A DNA stretch of 64,000 nucleotides from contig NZ_JACNMJ010000003.1 in NCBI RefSeq assembly GCF_014526325.1, forward strand, positions 62,001-126,000, in the 5' to 3' direction. Shown here piece by piece: positions 43,435 through 52,211 of the stretch. A model generated the notes under the pieces. The model was not told the origin of the DNA. It did no database searches and saw nothing but the letters and a program-made list of their open reading frames with translations. Each line of letters opens with the position of its first letter. Position 1 is the first letter of the stretch. The position numbers were made by a program, and so were the translations under genes. Source of the DNA: Psychroserpens algicola. GTDB lineage: Bacteria > Bacteroidota > Bacteroidia > Flavobacteriales > Flavobacteriaceae.

Positions 43435-44748
43435 ATGAACCATTTGCCGCTTATTATTAAACGTGAATATCTTACTAAAGTTAAGAATAAATCGTTTATC
43501 GTTATGACATTTGTAAGTCCGCTAATTATGGTCGCTCTTATAGCTGTTGTAGCTTATTTGTCGCAATTAAATAATGATAAAGACCGACATATTTCCATAT
43601 TAGATGAAACAGGAGTATTAAGTGAAGTATTTGTTGATAAAGAACATACGAAGTATACTATTTTAACTGATACTAATCTTGAAACGGCTAAAGAATTAAT
43701 AAAGTCTAATGAAGATTTTGGTTTACTATATATCGAAAAAAGTGAAAATCCCGAAGAGGTCATATCAAGTGTTCGATTTTATTCAGACGAGTCTCCATCG
43801 TTATCTATTATATCGAGTTTAGAACGTAAAATTGAAAAAAAACTTGAAGATGCCAAACTTCAAAAAAACGGTGTTGATATTGAGAAAATTGAAGCTTCAA
43901 AAACAAATGTAACCATCGCACAAGAAACATTTACAGGAGAGAAAACATCTAAAATAGATAGTGTTTTAAAATTAGCGTTTGGAGGAGCAGCCGGTTATTT
44001 GTTATTTATGTTTATCATTATTTATGGAAACATGATTATGCGTAGTGTAATCGAAGAAAAAACAAGTAGAATTATTGAGATAATTATCTCTTCGGTAAAG
44101 CCAGTACAATTAATGCTCGGTAAAATCATTGGAACATCTTTAGCAGGAATCACACAATTTGCAATATGGGTAGTTTTAGGAGGTGTTCTGATGCTGGTAT
44201 TGTCTATGATTTTTGGTGTCGATATGGCACAAATGCAAACACCGCAACAGGAAATGATGAATCAGGCAATGCAAAATCCTGACGTAGCAAACGAAATGCA
44301 GTTGGCTTGGCAATCGTTTCTTAATTTACCATTAGTGAATTTGGTGATAGCCTTTATGTTTTTCTTTATTGGTGGTTATTTATTATACAGTTCGTTGTAT
44401 GCAGCTGTTGGAGCCGCAGTAGATAATGAGACCGATACACAACAATTTATGCTGCCAATTATAATGCCGTTGGTACTGGCAGTTTATGTTGGGATTTTTA
44501 CAGTAATTGAGGATCCTCATGGAACCGTCTCAACTGTATTTTCATTTATACCATTCACATCACCTGTAGTCATGCTTATGCGAATACCGTTTGGTGTTCC
44601 TATATGGCAACAAATACTATCGTTTGCTATTTTAGCGTTTACTTTTATTTTTACTGTATGGTTTGCGGCTAAAATATATCGAGTTGGTATATTAATGTAT
44701 GGAAAAAAACCAAGTTATAAAGAACTGTATAAATGGATTAAATATTAA
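43435..44748 (+). CDS. ABC-2 type permease (NatB-like)
   Basis: A 437-residue export permease. The first membrane helix (SFIVMTFVSPLIMVALIAVVAYL) is followed by a large extracytoplasmic domain of about 150 residues, then five or six helices, including LLFMFIIIYGNMIMRSVIEEKTSRIIEIIISSVKPVQLMLGKIIG, the conserved ABC-2 region. It works with the ATPase just upstream. The substrate is unknown; NatAB relatives export Na+ or antibiotics. Confidence 0.9.
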   Translation: MNHLPLIIKREYLTKVKNKSFIVMTFVSPLIMVALIAVVAYLSQLNNDKDRHISILDETGVLSEVFVDKEHTKYTILTDTNLETAKELIKSNEDFGLLYIEKSENPEEVISSVRFYSDESPSLSIISSLERKIEKKLEDAKLQKNGVDIEKIEASKTNVTIAQETFTGEKTSKIDSVLKLAFGGAAGYLLFMFIIIYGNMIMRSVIEEKTSRIIEIIISSVKPVQLMLGKIIGTSLAGITQFAIWVVLGGVLMLVLSMIFGVDMAQMQTPQQEMMNQAMQNPDVANEMQLAWQSFLNLPLVNLVIAFMFFFIGGYLLYSSLYAAVGAAVDNETDTQQFMLPIIMPLVLAVYVGIFTVIEDPHGTVSTVFSFIPFTSPVVMLMRIPFGVPIWQQILSFAILAFTFIFTVWFAAKIYRVGILMYGKKPSYKELYKWIKY

Positions 44749-44750
44749 TA

Positions 44751-45632
44751 ATGGTTCAAGATTTATCTAAAATAGAGGAAAAAATTACTGAAAGTTCCGC
44801 TTGGGAAAATGTGAGAAATTTTCTGAATCTGCATATCGATGTTAATGATAAAATAAGCATTTCGATATTAGATCTTATCGTCATTATTACCGTAATTTTT
44901 ATTACAACTGTTGTACTTAGGTTGGTTTTGAGAATATTAACAAGAAACTTACCCGAAGATGATAAAGGTAAATTCAATGTTGTTTATGGGTATTTTAGAT
45001 GGTTAGTATATGTCGTAATACTCCTTATTACGCTCCATACAGTAGGTGTAAATGTAACCGCTGTTTTTGCAGCTTCTGCAGCATTATTAATTGGTGTTGG
45101 TTTAGCGTTGCAAACTTTATTTCAAGATATTATATCTGGAGTGTTTATCTTAATTGATCAATCTGTTCACGTTGGAGATATTATTGAAATTGAAGGGAAA
45201 GTAGGTCGTGTAGAAGAAATTAAATTAAGAACGACAAGGGCTGTGACTATTGATAATAAAGTACTGGTTATTCCTAATCATTTATATTTAACCAATAGCC
45301 TTTATAATTGGACACAAAACGGAACGCTAACCAGAGAAAGTGTTGAAGTTGGTGTTGCTTATGGTAGCGATGTACAATTAGTCAAGAAATTGCTTTTGCA
45401 AGCAGCAAGCACACATCCTGATGTTATAAGCTCACCAGAGCCGACCGTTGTTTTTACAAATTTTGGAGACAGTTCATTAAACTTTAAATTGGTGTTTACA
45501 CTAGCAGATAGTTTTAAAGCACAATTTCCAAAGAGTGATATACGTTTTGAGATAGATAAGTTGTTTAGAGAACATAATGTTACTATCCCATTTCCGCAAA
45601 GAGATATTCATATTATTCAGAAGCCTGAATAA
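44751..45632 (+). CDS. MscS-family mechanosensitive channel
   Basis: A 293-residue small-conductance channel. It has three N-terminal membrane helices, with the pore helix VTAVFAASAALLIGVGLALQTLFQDIISGVFILIDQSVHVGDIIEI and the beta domain after it (VGRVEEIKLRTTRAVTIDNKVLVIPNHLYLTNSL). It opens under hypo-osmotic stress. The start follows the permease stop by 2 bp. It is in the same run as the exporter. Confidence 0.93.
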   Translation: MVQDLSKIEEKITESSAWENVRNFLNLHIDVNDKISISILDLIVIITVIFITTVVLRLVLRILTRNLPEDDKGKFNVVYGYFRWLVYVVILLITLHTVGVNVTAVFAASAALLIGVGLALQTLFQDIISGVFILIDQSVHVGDIIEIEGKVGRVEEIKLRTTRAVTIDNKVLVIPNHLYLTNSLYNWTQNGTLTRESVEVGVAYGSDVQLVKKLLLQAASTHPDVISSPEPTVVFTNFGDSSLNFKLVFTLADSFKAQFPKSDIRFEIDKLFREHNVTIPFPQRDIHIIQKPE

Positions 45633-45669
45633 CGAAATGTCTAGTATTTAATCGTTAAATTTTATATTT

Positions 45670-46548
45670 ATGAAGTTGTATAAATCTGTTATTGTCATAT
45701 GTTTTTGTTTTTTTACACAAATGCTAATGGCTCAACTTACAGATTTAGCACGATTAGAATACTCGTTCATTCCTAAAAGTAATTCTGAAGATCAATACAC
45801 CAGGTTAAGAGCTTTGCTTAATTACCCGATAGAAACCAGTGAAGATTGTTATCTCATCGTTGGAGCCGAATATAATCGTGTCATTCTTAATCTAGAAGAT
45901 GATTATGCATTTGACACATCACTCTTAGAAACTATTAATATCATAGATCTAAACATAGCCTACACTTTTAAAACTAGTGAAAAATGGCGTTTAGGGTTAA
46001 AGTTCAATCCGCGTATTGCATCAACCTTAACCGAAAAATTAACCTCAGACGACTTTTTTTTAAATGGAGGTGTTTTTGCAATTAACGATAGGACCAAAGA
46101 CGAAAGTGCAAACAAGCCTTACCGATTGATATTAGGGCTAACCTATAATTCTACTACAGGTGTTCCTTTTCCATTGCCGTTTGTGAGTTATTACAGGCGC
46201 GTAAATGATAAATGGTCGTTTTCTGCAGGTGTACCTAAATCAAATGTTAAATATTTCTTTTCTGAAAAGAGCATTGTTCAAACTTTTGTAGCTTTAGATG
46301 GTTACTTTGCACACTTACAACGACCGCAAACCCTTAACGGAAAACAAGTGGATCATATATCATTATCTGTAGCAGTTGGCGGACTTGGGTATGAATATTG
46401 CTTTACTAAACATCTAGTCGCCTATATGTATACAGGTTATACATTTAGATTAAATAATGTATTGCGAAATGAAAATAGAGATGAAGTTTTTAAATTAGAC
46501 GATGTGAATGCATTCTATTTAAGAACCGGATTAAAATTTAAAATATAA
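45670..46548 (+). CDS. DUF6268-like outer-membrane beta-barrel protein
   Basis: A 292-residue barrel-type protein with a signal peptide (VIVICFCFFTQMLMAQ). Alternating strands with aromatic ends fill the rest (YRLILGLTYNSTTGVPFPLPFVSYYRRV, FYLRTGLKFKI at the C-terminus). It fits, by my memory, the DUF6268 family. The function is unknown. It sits 37 bp after the channel gene and 2 bp before the sigma-54 activator gene. Confidence 0.72.
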   Translation: MKLYKSVIVICFCFFTQMLMAQLTDLARLEYSFIPKSNSEDQYTRLRALLNYPIETSEDCYLIVGAEYNRVILNLEDDYAFDTSLLETINIIDLNIAYTFKTSEKWRLGLKFNPRIASTLTEKLTSDDFFLNGGVFAINDRTKDESANKPYRLILGLTYNSTTGVPFPLPFVSYYRRVNDKWSFSAGVPKSNVKYFFSEKSIVQTFVALDGYFAHLQRPQTLNGKQVDHISLSVAVGGLGYEYCFTKHLVAYMYTGYTFRLNNVLRNENRDEVFKLDDVNAFYLRTGLKFKI

Positions 46549-46550
46549 AA

Positions 46551-47714
46551 ATGGCAAAAATTTTAGTAATTGAAGACGAAGCAGCTATCCGAAGAGTGTT
46601 GGTTAAAATACTTTCAGAAGAAAATGATACTTATGAAGTTGATGAAGCTGAAGATGGTCTGGCTGGTGTAGAAAAAATTAAAAAAGAAGATTTTGACTTG
46701 GTACTTTGTGATATCAAAATGCCAAAAATGGATGGCGTCGAAGTACTAGAAGCTGTTAAAAAAATTAAGCCAGAAACGCCAATGGTAATGATTTCTGGGC
46801 ATGGTGATTTGGATACAGCTGTAAATACAATGCGATTAGGTGCTTTTGATTATATTTCTAAGCCGCCAGATTTAAACAGACTGCTTAACACTGTTCGGAT
46901 TGCTTTAGACCGAAAAGAACTGGTTGTTGAAAATAAAATGCTTAAAAAGAAAGTGAGCAAAAAGTATGAGATGATTGGCGAGAGTGAAGCTATTGCTCAT
47001 ATTAAAGATATGATTGAAAAGGTATCTGCAACAGACGCCAGAGTCTTAATTACTGGTCCAAACGGAACAGGTAAAGAATTGGTCGCTCATTGGTTACACC
47101 AAAAAAGCGAACGTTCAAAAGGGCCTTTAATCGAGGTGAATTGTGCAGCCATTCCTGCTGAATTGATTGAAAGTGAGCTGTTCGGACACGTTAAAGGTGC
47201 TTTTACCAGCGCAGTTAAAGATAGAGCAGGGAAGTTTGAAGCTGCTAATGGTGGTACGATTTTCTTAGATGAAATTGGAGATATGAGTCTTTCTGCGCAA
47301 GCCAAAGTTTTACGTGCCTTACAGGAAAATAAGATTCAGCGTGTTGGAAACGATAAAGACATCAAAGTAGATGTTCGTGTGGTTGCTGCCACTAATAAAA
47401 ATTTGAAAACAGAAATTGCTGAAGGTCGATTTAGAGAAGATTTGTATCACAGATTAGCGGTAATTCTTATTAAAGTTCCAGCTTTAAATGATAGACGTGA
47501 AGACATTCCGTTGCTGGTAAGTCACTTTTCAACTAAAATTTCCGAAGAACAAGGAACCGCAAAAAAAGAATTTTCAGATAAAGCCATTAAACTACTTCAA
47601 GAATATGATTGGACAGGTAACATTCGTGAATTAAGAAATGTTGTAGAACGTTTAATTATCTTAGGAGGAAAAGAAGTCAGTGAAACTGATGTCAAACTCT
47701 TTGCTACTAAATAA
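46551..47714 (+). CDS. sigma-54-type response regulator without a C-terminal HTH
   Basis: A 387-residue NtrC-like protein. Receiver domain 1-120 has the phospho-acceptor Asp in DLVLCDIKMPKMDGVE. The AAA+ domain has Walker A GPNGTGKE, the sigma-54 contact loop GAFTSA (usual GAFTGA), FLDEIGDMS and RFREDLYHRLAVILI. It ends in WTGNIRELRNVVERLIILGGKEVSETDVKLFATK, so the Fis-type DNA-binding domain is absent. Activation from solution or through another protein is possible. No partner kinase gene is in the window. Confidence 0.9.
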   Translation: MAKILVIEDEAAIRRVLVKILSEENDTYEVDEAEDGLAGVEKIKKEDFDLVLCDIKMPKMDGVEVLEAVKKIKPETPMVMISGHGDLDTAVNTMRLGAFDYISKPPDLNRLLNTVRIALDRKELVVENKMLKKKVSKKYEMIGESEAIAHIKDMIEKVSATDARVLITGPNGTGKELVAHWLHQKSERSKGPLIEVNCAAIPAELIESELFGHVKGAFTSAVKDRAGKFEAANGGTIFLDEIGDMSLSAQAKVLRALQENKIQRVGNDKDIKVDVRVVAATNKNLKTEIAEGRFREDLYHRLAVILIKVPALNDRREDIPLLVSHFSTKISEEQGTAKKEFSDKAIKLLQEYDWTGNIRELRNVVERLIILGGKEVSETDVKLFATK

Positions 47715-47723
47715 ATATTTAAA

Positions 47724-48281
47724 ATGATAAAATTAACCCAATACAATAAGAGAGCTTTATCTGGAGGAATAATTGCCTCTTTTGTTATTGGTTTGGGAGC
47801 ATACTTTTTAGGGAATATAAGTGGTTATGAAGCCAAGGAACTTATAAAAACATCTTTGCCTGGTACTAATACTTTGTGTAATACAATCGTACTGGCATCA
47901 GCAACAATTTTAGCTTTATTGTTAACTTTACTAAGTGTTAGCTCTAGTACGAAGTCTAAATTAACAGCCGAACACTACAAGCATGTGCTTTTAATTGCTA
48001 AGATTGATACTGTTGTTTTCGTTGCAGCTATGATTGTCTTTCAATTGTTGAATATACCGATTACTGAAGCAGATAATGTTCCTACAAGCTGGTATTCGAC
48101 TTTCTACTATTTAAGTTTAGCACTTTCAGCTATATTAAGTGGCGGACTGATTAGTGTCGTATTAATGCTATACAATGCTGTTAGTAGTATTATCAAAATA
48201 GTTGGTTTAGGAATGGATGATCATCCGCTTTTATTTAAAGAAGAACATCAAGAAAATAAAGAGAACCAAGAGCAAAAATAA
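47724..48281 (+). CDS. hypothetical four-helix membrane protein
   Basis: A 185-residue protein with four likely membrane segments: about 12-32 (GGIIASFVIGLGAYFLG), 50-70, 88-110 and 125-155. A charged C-terminal tail (KEEHQENKENQEQK) follows. I do not recognise a family. It is in the run between the sigma-54 activator and PPK2, 9 bp after the former. Its end overlaps an upstream frame of the kinase, but the kinase starts after it. Confidence 0.7.
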   Translation: MIKLTQYNKRALSGGIIASFVIGLGAYFLGNISGYEAKELIKTSLPGTNTLCNTIVLASATILALLLTLLSVSSSTKSKLTAEHYKHVLLIAKIDTVVFVAAMIVFQLLNIPITEADNVPTSWYSTFYYLSLALSAILSGGLISVVLMLYNAVSSIIKIVGLGMDDHPLLFKEEHQENKENQEQK

Positions 48282-48297
48282 GATTAACACCACTAAA

Positions 48298-49176
48298 ATG
48301 AAGAATATAAATATTGACGATTTTAAAGTTATTGCGCCTATCAACTTAGATAAGATATCGACAACTTTTGACTTAGATGCTAAGAAAAAAGAAATTGAAA
48401 ATGAACTCGAAGATGTAAGAGAGCAATTGGGTGATTTTCAAAATACAATTTATGCTCATGGCAAATATGCTGTCTTAATTTGTATACAAGGAATGGATAC
48501 TGCCGGAAAAGACAGTATGATAAGAGAGGTGTTTAAAGATTTTAATACCAGAGGAATTGTCGTACATAGCTTTAAAGTACCTACTGAATTAGAACGTGAC
48601 CATGATTACTTATGGCGACATTATATTGCGCTTCCTGCTCGTGGAAAATTTGGTGTGTTTAATAGAACTCATTATGAAAATGTATTAGTAACACGAGTGC
48701 ATCCTGGCTATATTTTAGGAGAAAATTTGCCTGATGTAACAACTGTTAAAGATGTTAATGATGCATTTTGGGATAAACGTTTTAATCAAATCAATGATTT
48801 TGAAAGGCATATTGCCGAAAACGGAACGATTATTTTTAAGTTTTTCTTACACCTTTCTAAAGAGGAGCAAAAAAACAGATTACTAAGACGTTTGCACAGG
48901 GCTGATAAAAACTGGAAATTCTCACCAGGAGACCTCGAGGAACGTAAACTTTGGGATCGCTATCAAGACTGCTACGAAGATGCAATAAACAGAACATCTA
49001 AAACACATGCGCCTTGGTATACAATACCTGCAGATGATAAACCTACAGCACGTTATATTGTTGCTAGAATTATATACGACACGCTCATACAATATAAAGA
49101 CATAGTAGAACCTGAGTTAGATGAAGATGTTAAGGCTAATCTCGATATGTATATAAAACAGTTAGAAAGTGAATAA
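48298..49176 (+). CDS. polyphosphate kinase 2 family protein
   Basis: A 292-residue PPK2-type kinase that uses polyphosphate to phosphorylate nucleotides. Walker A is GMDTAGKDS, followed by FKVPTELERDHDYLWRHYIALPARGKFGVFNRTHYENVLVTRVHPGYIL and the lid HRADKNWKFSPGDLEERKLWDRYQDCYEDAINRTS. The Met at 48298 is used because the frame before it overlaps the membrane-protein gene. It is last in the run with exporter, channel and activator genes. Confidence 0.93.
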   Translation: MKNINIDDFKVIAPINLDKISTTFDLDAKKKEIENELEDVREQLGDFQNTIYAHGKYAVLICIQGMDTAGKDSMIREVFKDFNTRGIVVHSFKVPTELERDHDYLWRHYIALPARGKFGVFNRTHYENVLVTRVHPGYILGENLPDVTTVKDVNDAFWDKRFNQINDFERHIAENGTIIFKFFLHLSKEEQKNRLLRRLHRADKNWKFSPGDLEERKLWDRYQDCYEDAINRTSKTHAPWYTIPADDKPTARYIVARIIYDTLIQYKDIVEPELDEDVKANLDMYIKQLESE

Positions 49177-49186
49177 GCTGATTATT

Positions 49187-49210
49187 TTAAGATTTATTTT
49201 TAAATCTTAA
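49187..49210. repeat. perfect 10-bp-arm hairpin after PPK2
   Basis: TTAAGATTTA, TTTT, TAAATCTTAA. There is no T-run after it, so it is at best a weak terminator. It could mark the boundary to the peptidase operon. Confidence 0.5.
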
Positions 49211-49255
49211 CTGTTTAAAATACTATCTTTAGGCTTCATTGAAAAATACCATCAT

Positions 49256-50659
49256 ATGAAGCGAATGCTTATTCTTTTATTTTGTTTTTTTACACTTCAA
49301 ATTTCAGCTCAAACAGATGCTGAAAATCTCAAACAAATTTTTTCAAATTCTTTAACTAATGGTATGAGTTACCAATGGTTAGACCACTTGTCTAATCAAA
49401 TTGGTGGTCGATTATCAGGTTCATTGAACGCTGAAAAGGCGGTACAATACACCAAAGAAGAACTTGAGAAATTAGGCTTAGATAAAGTTTGGTTACAACC
49501 AGTAATGGTGCCAAGATGGGTAAGAGGTGCTCCAGAATTTGCTTATATCGAAACATCACCTGGACAAACAACGAGTGTTAATATTTGTGCGCTTGGAGGA
49601 TCGGTTGCAACTCCTAATGGAGGTGTGAAAGCAAAAGTTATTGAAGTGAATAGTTATACAGACTTAGAAGCTTTAGGTACCGATAAAATCAAAGGAAAAA
49701 TAGTTTTTATAAACCGACCAATGCAAGCCGATTTAATCAATACATTTGAAGCCTATGGCGGTTGTTCATCAGAGCGTTATAGAGGTGCGGCTGAGGCTGC
49801 TAAATATGGTGCTGTTGGGACTATAGTGCGTTCATTAAATTTAAGACTTGATGATTATCCACACACGGGAAGTATGAGCTACGGAGATTTGCCAGTTAAC
49901 CAGCGTATTCCTTCTGCAGCCATTAGTACAAATGATGCAGAATTATTAAGCGGGATGTTAGCTTTGGACAAAGACATTAATTTCTTTTTTAGTCAAAGCT
50001 GTAAACAATTGGCCGATGTGCAATCGTATAATGTTATTGGTGAAATTACTGGTAGCGAATTTCCAAATGAAATTATTGTTGTTGGAGGTCACTTAGATTC
50101 TTGGGATTTAGGAGATGGCTCTCATGATGATGGCGCAGGCGTTGTACAGTCTATGGATGTGCTGAGATTGCTAAAGGAAAGTGGTATTCGACCAAAACGT
50201 ACTATTCGTGCTGTATTATTTATGAATGAAGAAAATGGTTTACGTGGCGGACGTAAGTATGCAGAAGTTGCCAAATCTAAAAAAGAAAACCATGTGTTTG
50301 CTTTAGAGAGTGACTCAGGAGGATTTACACCAAGAGGGTTTAGCTTTGATTGTAGTGAAGCTATGCTGGCTAAAGTTCAAAGTTGGAGACCTTTATTTAA
50401 ACCGTATTTAATTCATTTCTTTGAAAAAGGATACAGCGGAGCAGACATAGGACCATTAAAAGAAGAAGGATTGGTATTAGCTGGCTTGCGTCCGGATTCA
50501 CAGCGCTATTTTGATCACCATCATGCCGCGAATGATACATTCGAACATGTGAATAAACGAGAGTTAGAATTAGGTGCAGCTTCAATGACTGCCTTGGTGT
50601 ACTTAATTGACACCTATGGGACACAAACCATTTCAAATACTGAAGAGCTAAGAGATTAA
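49256..50659 (+). CDS. M28 family zinc aminopeptidase/carboxypeptidase
   Basis: A 467-residue exported peptidase with signal peptide (ILLFCFFTLQISAQ). The PA domain (about 120-235) is followed by the M28 catalytic core: GGHLDSWDLGDGSHDDGAGVVQ (His and Asp zinc ligands), FMNEENGLRGGRKYA (catalytic Glu) and FDHHHAANDTFEHV. It resembles carboxypeptidase Q (plasma glutamate carboxypeptidase). It is first of a four-gene operon. Confidence 0.92.
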   Translation: MKRMLILLFCFFTLQISAQTDAENLKQIFSNSLTNGMSYQWLDHLSNQIGGRLSGSLNAEKAVQYTKEELEKLGLDKVWLQPVMVPRWVRGAPEFAYIETSPGQTTSVNICALGGSVATPNGGVKAKVIEVNSYTDLEALGTDKIKGKIVFINRPMQADLINTFEAYGGCSSERYRGAAEAAKYGAVGTIVRSLNLRLDDYPHTGSMSYGDLPVNQRIPSAAISTNDAELLSGMLALDKDINFFFSQSCKQLADVQSYNVIGEITGSEFPNEIIVVGGHLDSWDLGDGSHDDGAGVVQSMDVLRLLKESGIRPKRTIRAVLFMNEENGLRGGRKYAEVAKSKKENHVFALESDSGGFTPRGFSFDCSEAMLAKVQSWRPLFKPYLIHFFEKGYSGADIGPLKEEGLVLAGLRPDSQRYFDHHHAANDTFEHVNKRELELGAASMTALVYLIDTYGTQTISNTEELRD

Positions 50660-50663
50660 TGGT

Positions 50664-51149
50664 ATGAATGGTTTTTTTGCTGAATTACTGGCCGAAATAC
50701 TTCTCATATACCTTGATATAAAATTTTGGTTTAAGAAAAGAAAACAGCGACGGTATGAGAAAGCAAACCGTCTTCCTCAAAAATCAATGTTATATCCTTC
50801 AGATAAAATAGGTATTGCCCTGTTCGTTATCAGCTTAAGCATTGCTATTCTGTTTGGAGTCTTCATCTATCCTAGTATTAAAATAAGTAGAACTGAAGAT
50901 AAGTTGCTTGAGATTGCTAATCTTCTCGAAAAAGAAAAGAGGGATATTGGTGTCTATCCATTAGTGTTAGAAACCATTATTAGAAATAACCCTTTAAGAA
51001 AGGATATCACTAAAGATGCTTGGGGACAAGAGTTTAGGTATCAGCTTTCAGAGGATAGTACAGCTTATTTGTTATTTTCCGTTGGAAAAGATAGAACGCC
51101 AAAAACTAAAGACGATATCGTATTAACCGACAAAACAACTTCAAAATGA
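50664..51149 (+). CDS. membrane protein with GspG-like pseudopilin core
   Basis: A 161-residue protein. A basic N-terminus and a membrane helix at about 50-72 (IGIALFVISLSIAILFGVFIYP) precede a T2SS major-pseudopilin-like C-terminal domain: LLEIANLLEKEKRDIGVYPLVLETIIRNNPLRKDITKDAWGQEFRYQL, then SVGKDRTPKTKDDIVL. The DAWGQEFRY and GKD...DDI blocks are typical for GspG. No prepilin peptidase site (GFTLIE) and no T2SS genes are seen, so it is a domain reused outside a secretion system. It lies 4 bp after the M28 gene and overlaps the next gene by 4 bp. Confidence 0.72.
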   Translation: MNGFFAELLAEILLIYLDIKFWFKKRKQRRYEKANRLPQKSMLYPSDKIGIALFVISLSIAILFGVFIYPSIKISRTEDKLLEIANLLEKEKRDIGVYPLVLETIIRNNPLRKDITKDAWGQEFRYQLSEDSTAYLLFSVGKDRTPKTKDDIVLTDKTTSK

Positions 51150-51724
51150 AACACCTAATAATTAGCTTGTCATTGATTTTAACAGCTATGAGTTTTGCTC
51201 AAGACAATTCAAAAGAACAACTTCCGTATTATGAAGTGCCAGAATATTCAAAAGAATTTACAGCAGGCACTGTAGCAGCCAGAATGGTAGATGCTCTTGG
51301 ATTTCGTTTTTACTGGTCCAGTGAAGGATTGTCGGAAAACGATTTAGCTTTTAAGCCTAATGCCGATGTGCGTTCTACTGGAGAAACTATAGACCATATT
51401 TTAAGTTTGTCGTACATTATAGTTAATTCAACTTTACAAAAGGGTAATGATAAAGTTGACACTTCTAAACTTACTTACGAAGACAAACGTAAACAGACTT
51501 TACTAAACTTAAAAACAGCTGCTGATATATTGAGAACAAGTGATGATATTTCGGAATACAAAATTATTTTTGGAGAACGTGAAATTCCGTTCTGGAATCA
51601 GATTAATGGTCCGATAGCCGACGCTATATGGCATTGTGGACAGCTGGCATCTTTTAGACGGTCTTCAGGAAATCCAATTAACTCTAATGTAAATCACTTT
51701 CGTGGTACTGTAAAAAAAGACTAA
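51146..51724 (+). CDS. DinB-family protein, exported
   Basis: A 192-residue DinB-like four-helix bundle with signal peptide (LSLILTAMSFAQ). ETIDHILSLSYIIVNS supplies the first His and ADAIWHCGQLASFRR the last His group, which bind metal in the family. The start ATGA overlaps the preceding stop, so translation is coupled. Exported DinB proteins are common in Bacteroidetes; the substrate is unknown. Confidence 0.85.
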   Translation: MKHLIISLSLILTAMSFAQDNSKEQLPYYEVPEYSKEFTAGTVAARMVDALGFRFYWSSEGLSENDLAFKPNADVRSTGETIDHILSLSYIIVNSTLQKGNDKVDTSKLTYEDKRKQTLLNLKTAADILRTSDDISEYKIIFGEREIPFWNQINGPIADAIWHCGQLASFRRSSGNPINSNVNHFRGTVKKD

Positions 51725-52113
51725 TGCATAAGGCTGTTTTACATCAAATTCATCCAGTTTTACCTGTTCGTGATGTCACAAAGGCTCTCAATTATTATGT
51801 AGAAAAACTGGGATTTAAACATGCTTTTTCTGATCATACCGATAAGCCTACTTATGGAGGCGTTGTGAGAGATAATATCGAGATTCACTTACAATGGCAT
51901 GATGAGAAGGACTGGATTGAAGGCATGGATAGTGTGCTTTTAAGAATATATGTTGATGAGGTTGATTTGTTATTTGAAGAATATAAAACGCAAAATGTGT
52001 TTCACGACAATACAGCTTTAAGAAACACAGCTTGGGAAACTAGAGAGTTTGGGTTTTATGATAATGATAAAAACGGACTAATTTTTTATAAGAATTTTCC
52101 TGCTTCGGTATGA
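51724..52113 (+). CDS. VOC-family (bleomycin-resistance-like) protein
   Basis: A 129-residue single VOC module: HQIHPVLPVRDVTKALNYYVEKLGFKHAFSD, then NIEIHLQWHDEKDW and EFGFYDNDKNGLIFYKNF. The end contains the Glu-type metal site. It overlaps the DinB stop by one base (TAATG). It might bind a small toxin or be a dioxygenase-like enzyme; the context gives no more detail. It ends the operon. Confidence 0.88.
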   Translation: MHKAVLHQIHPVLPVRDVTKALNYYVEKLGFKHAFSDHTDKPTYGGVVRDNIEIHLQWHDEKDWIEGMDSVLLRIYVDEVDLLFEEYKTQNVFHDNTALRNTAWETREFGFYDNDKNGLIFYKNFPASV

Positions 52114-52211
52114 TTTTTGATACTTAAAAAATAGCTTTTTAACACAATTCGTGAGAATAATCAACTCATGTATAAAAGTGCTTAAGAATTTACTAACCAA
52201 TCTTTATATCT

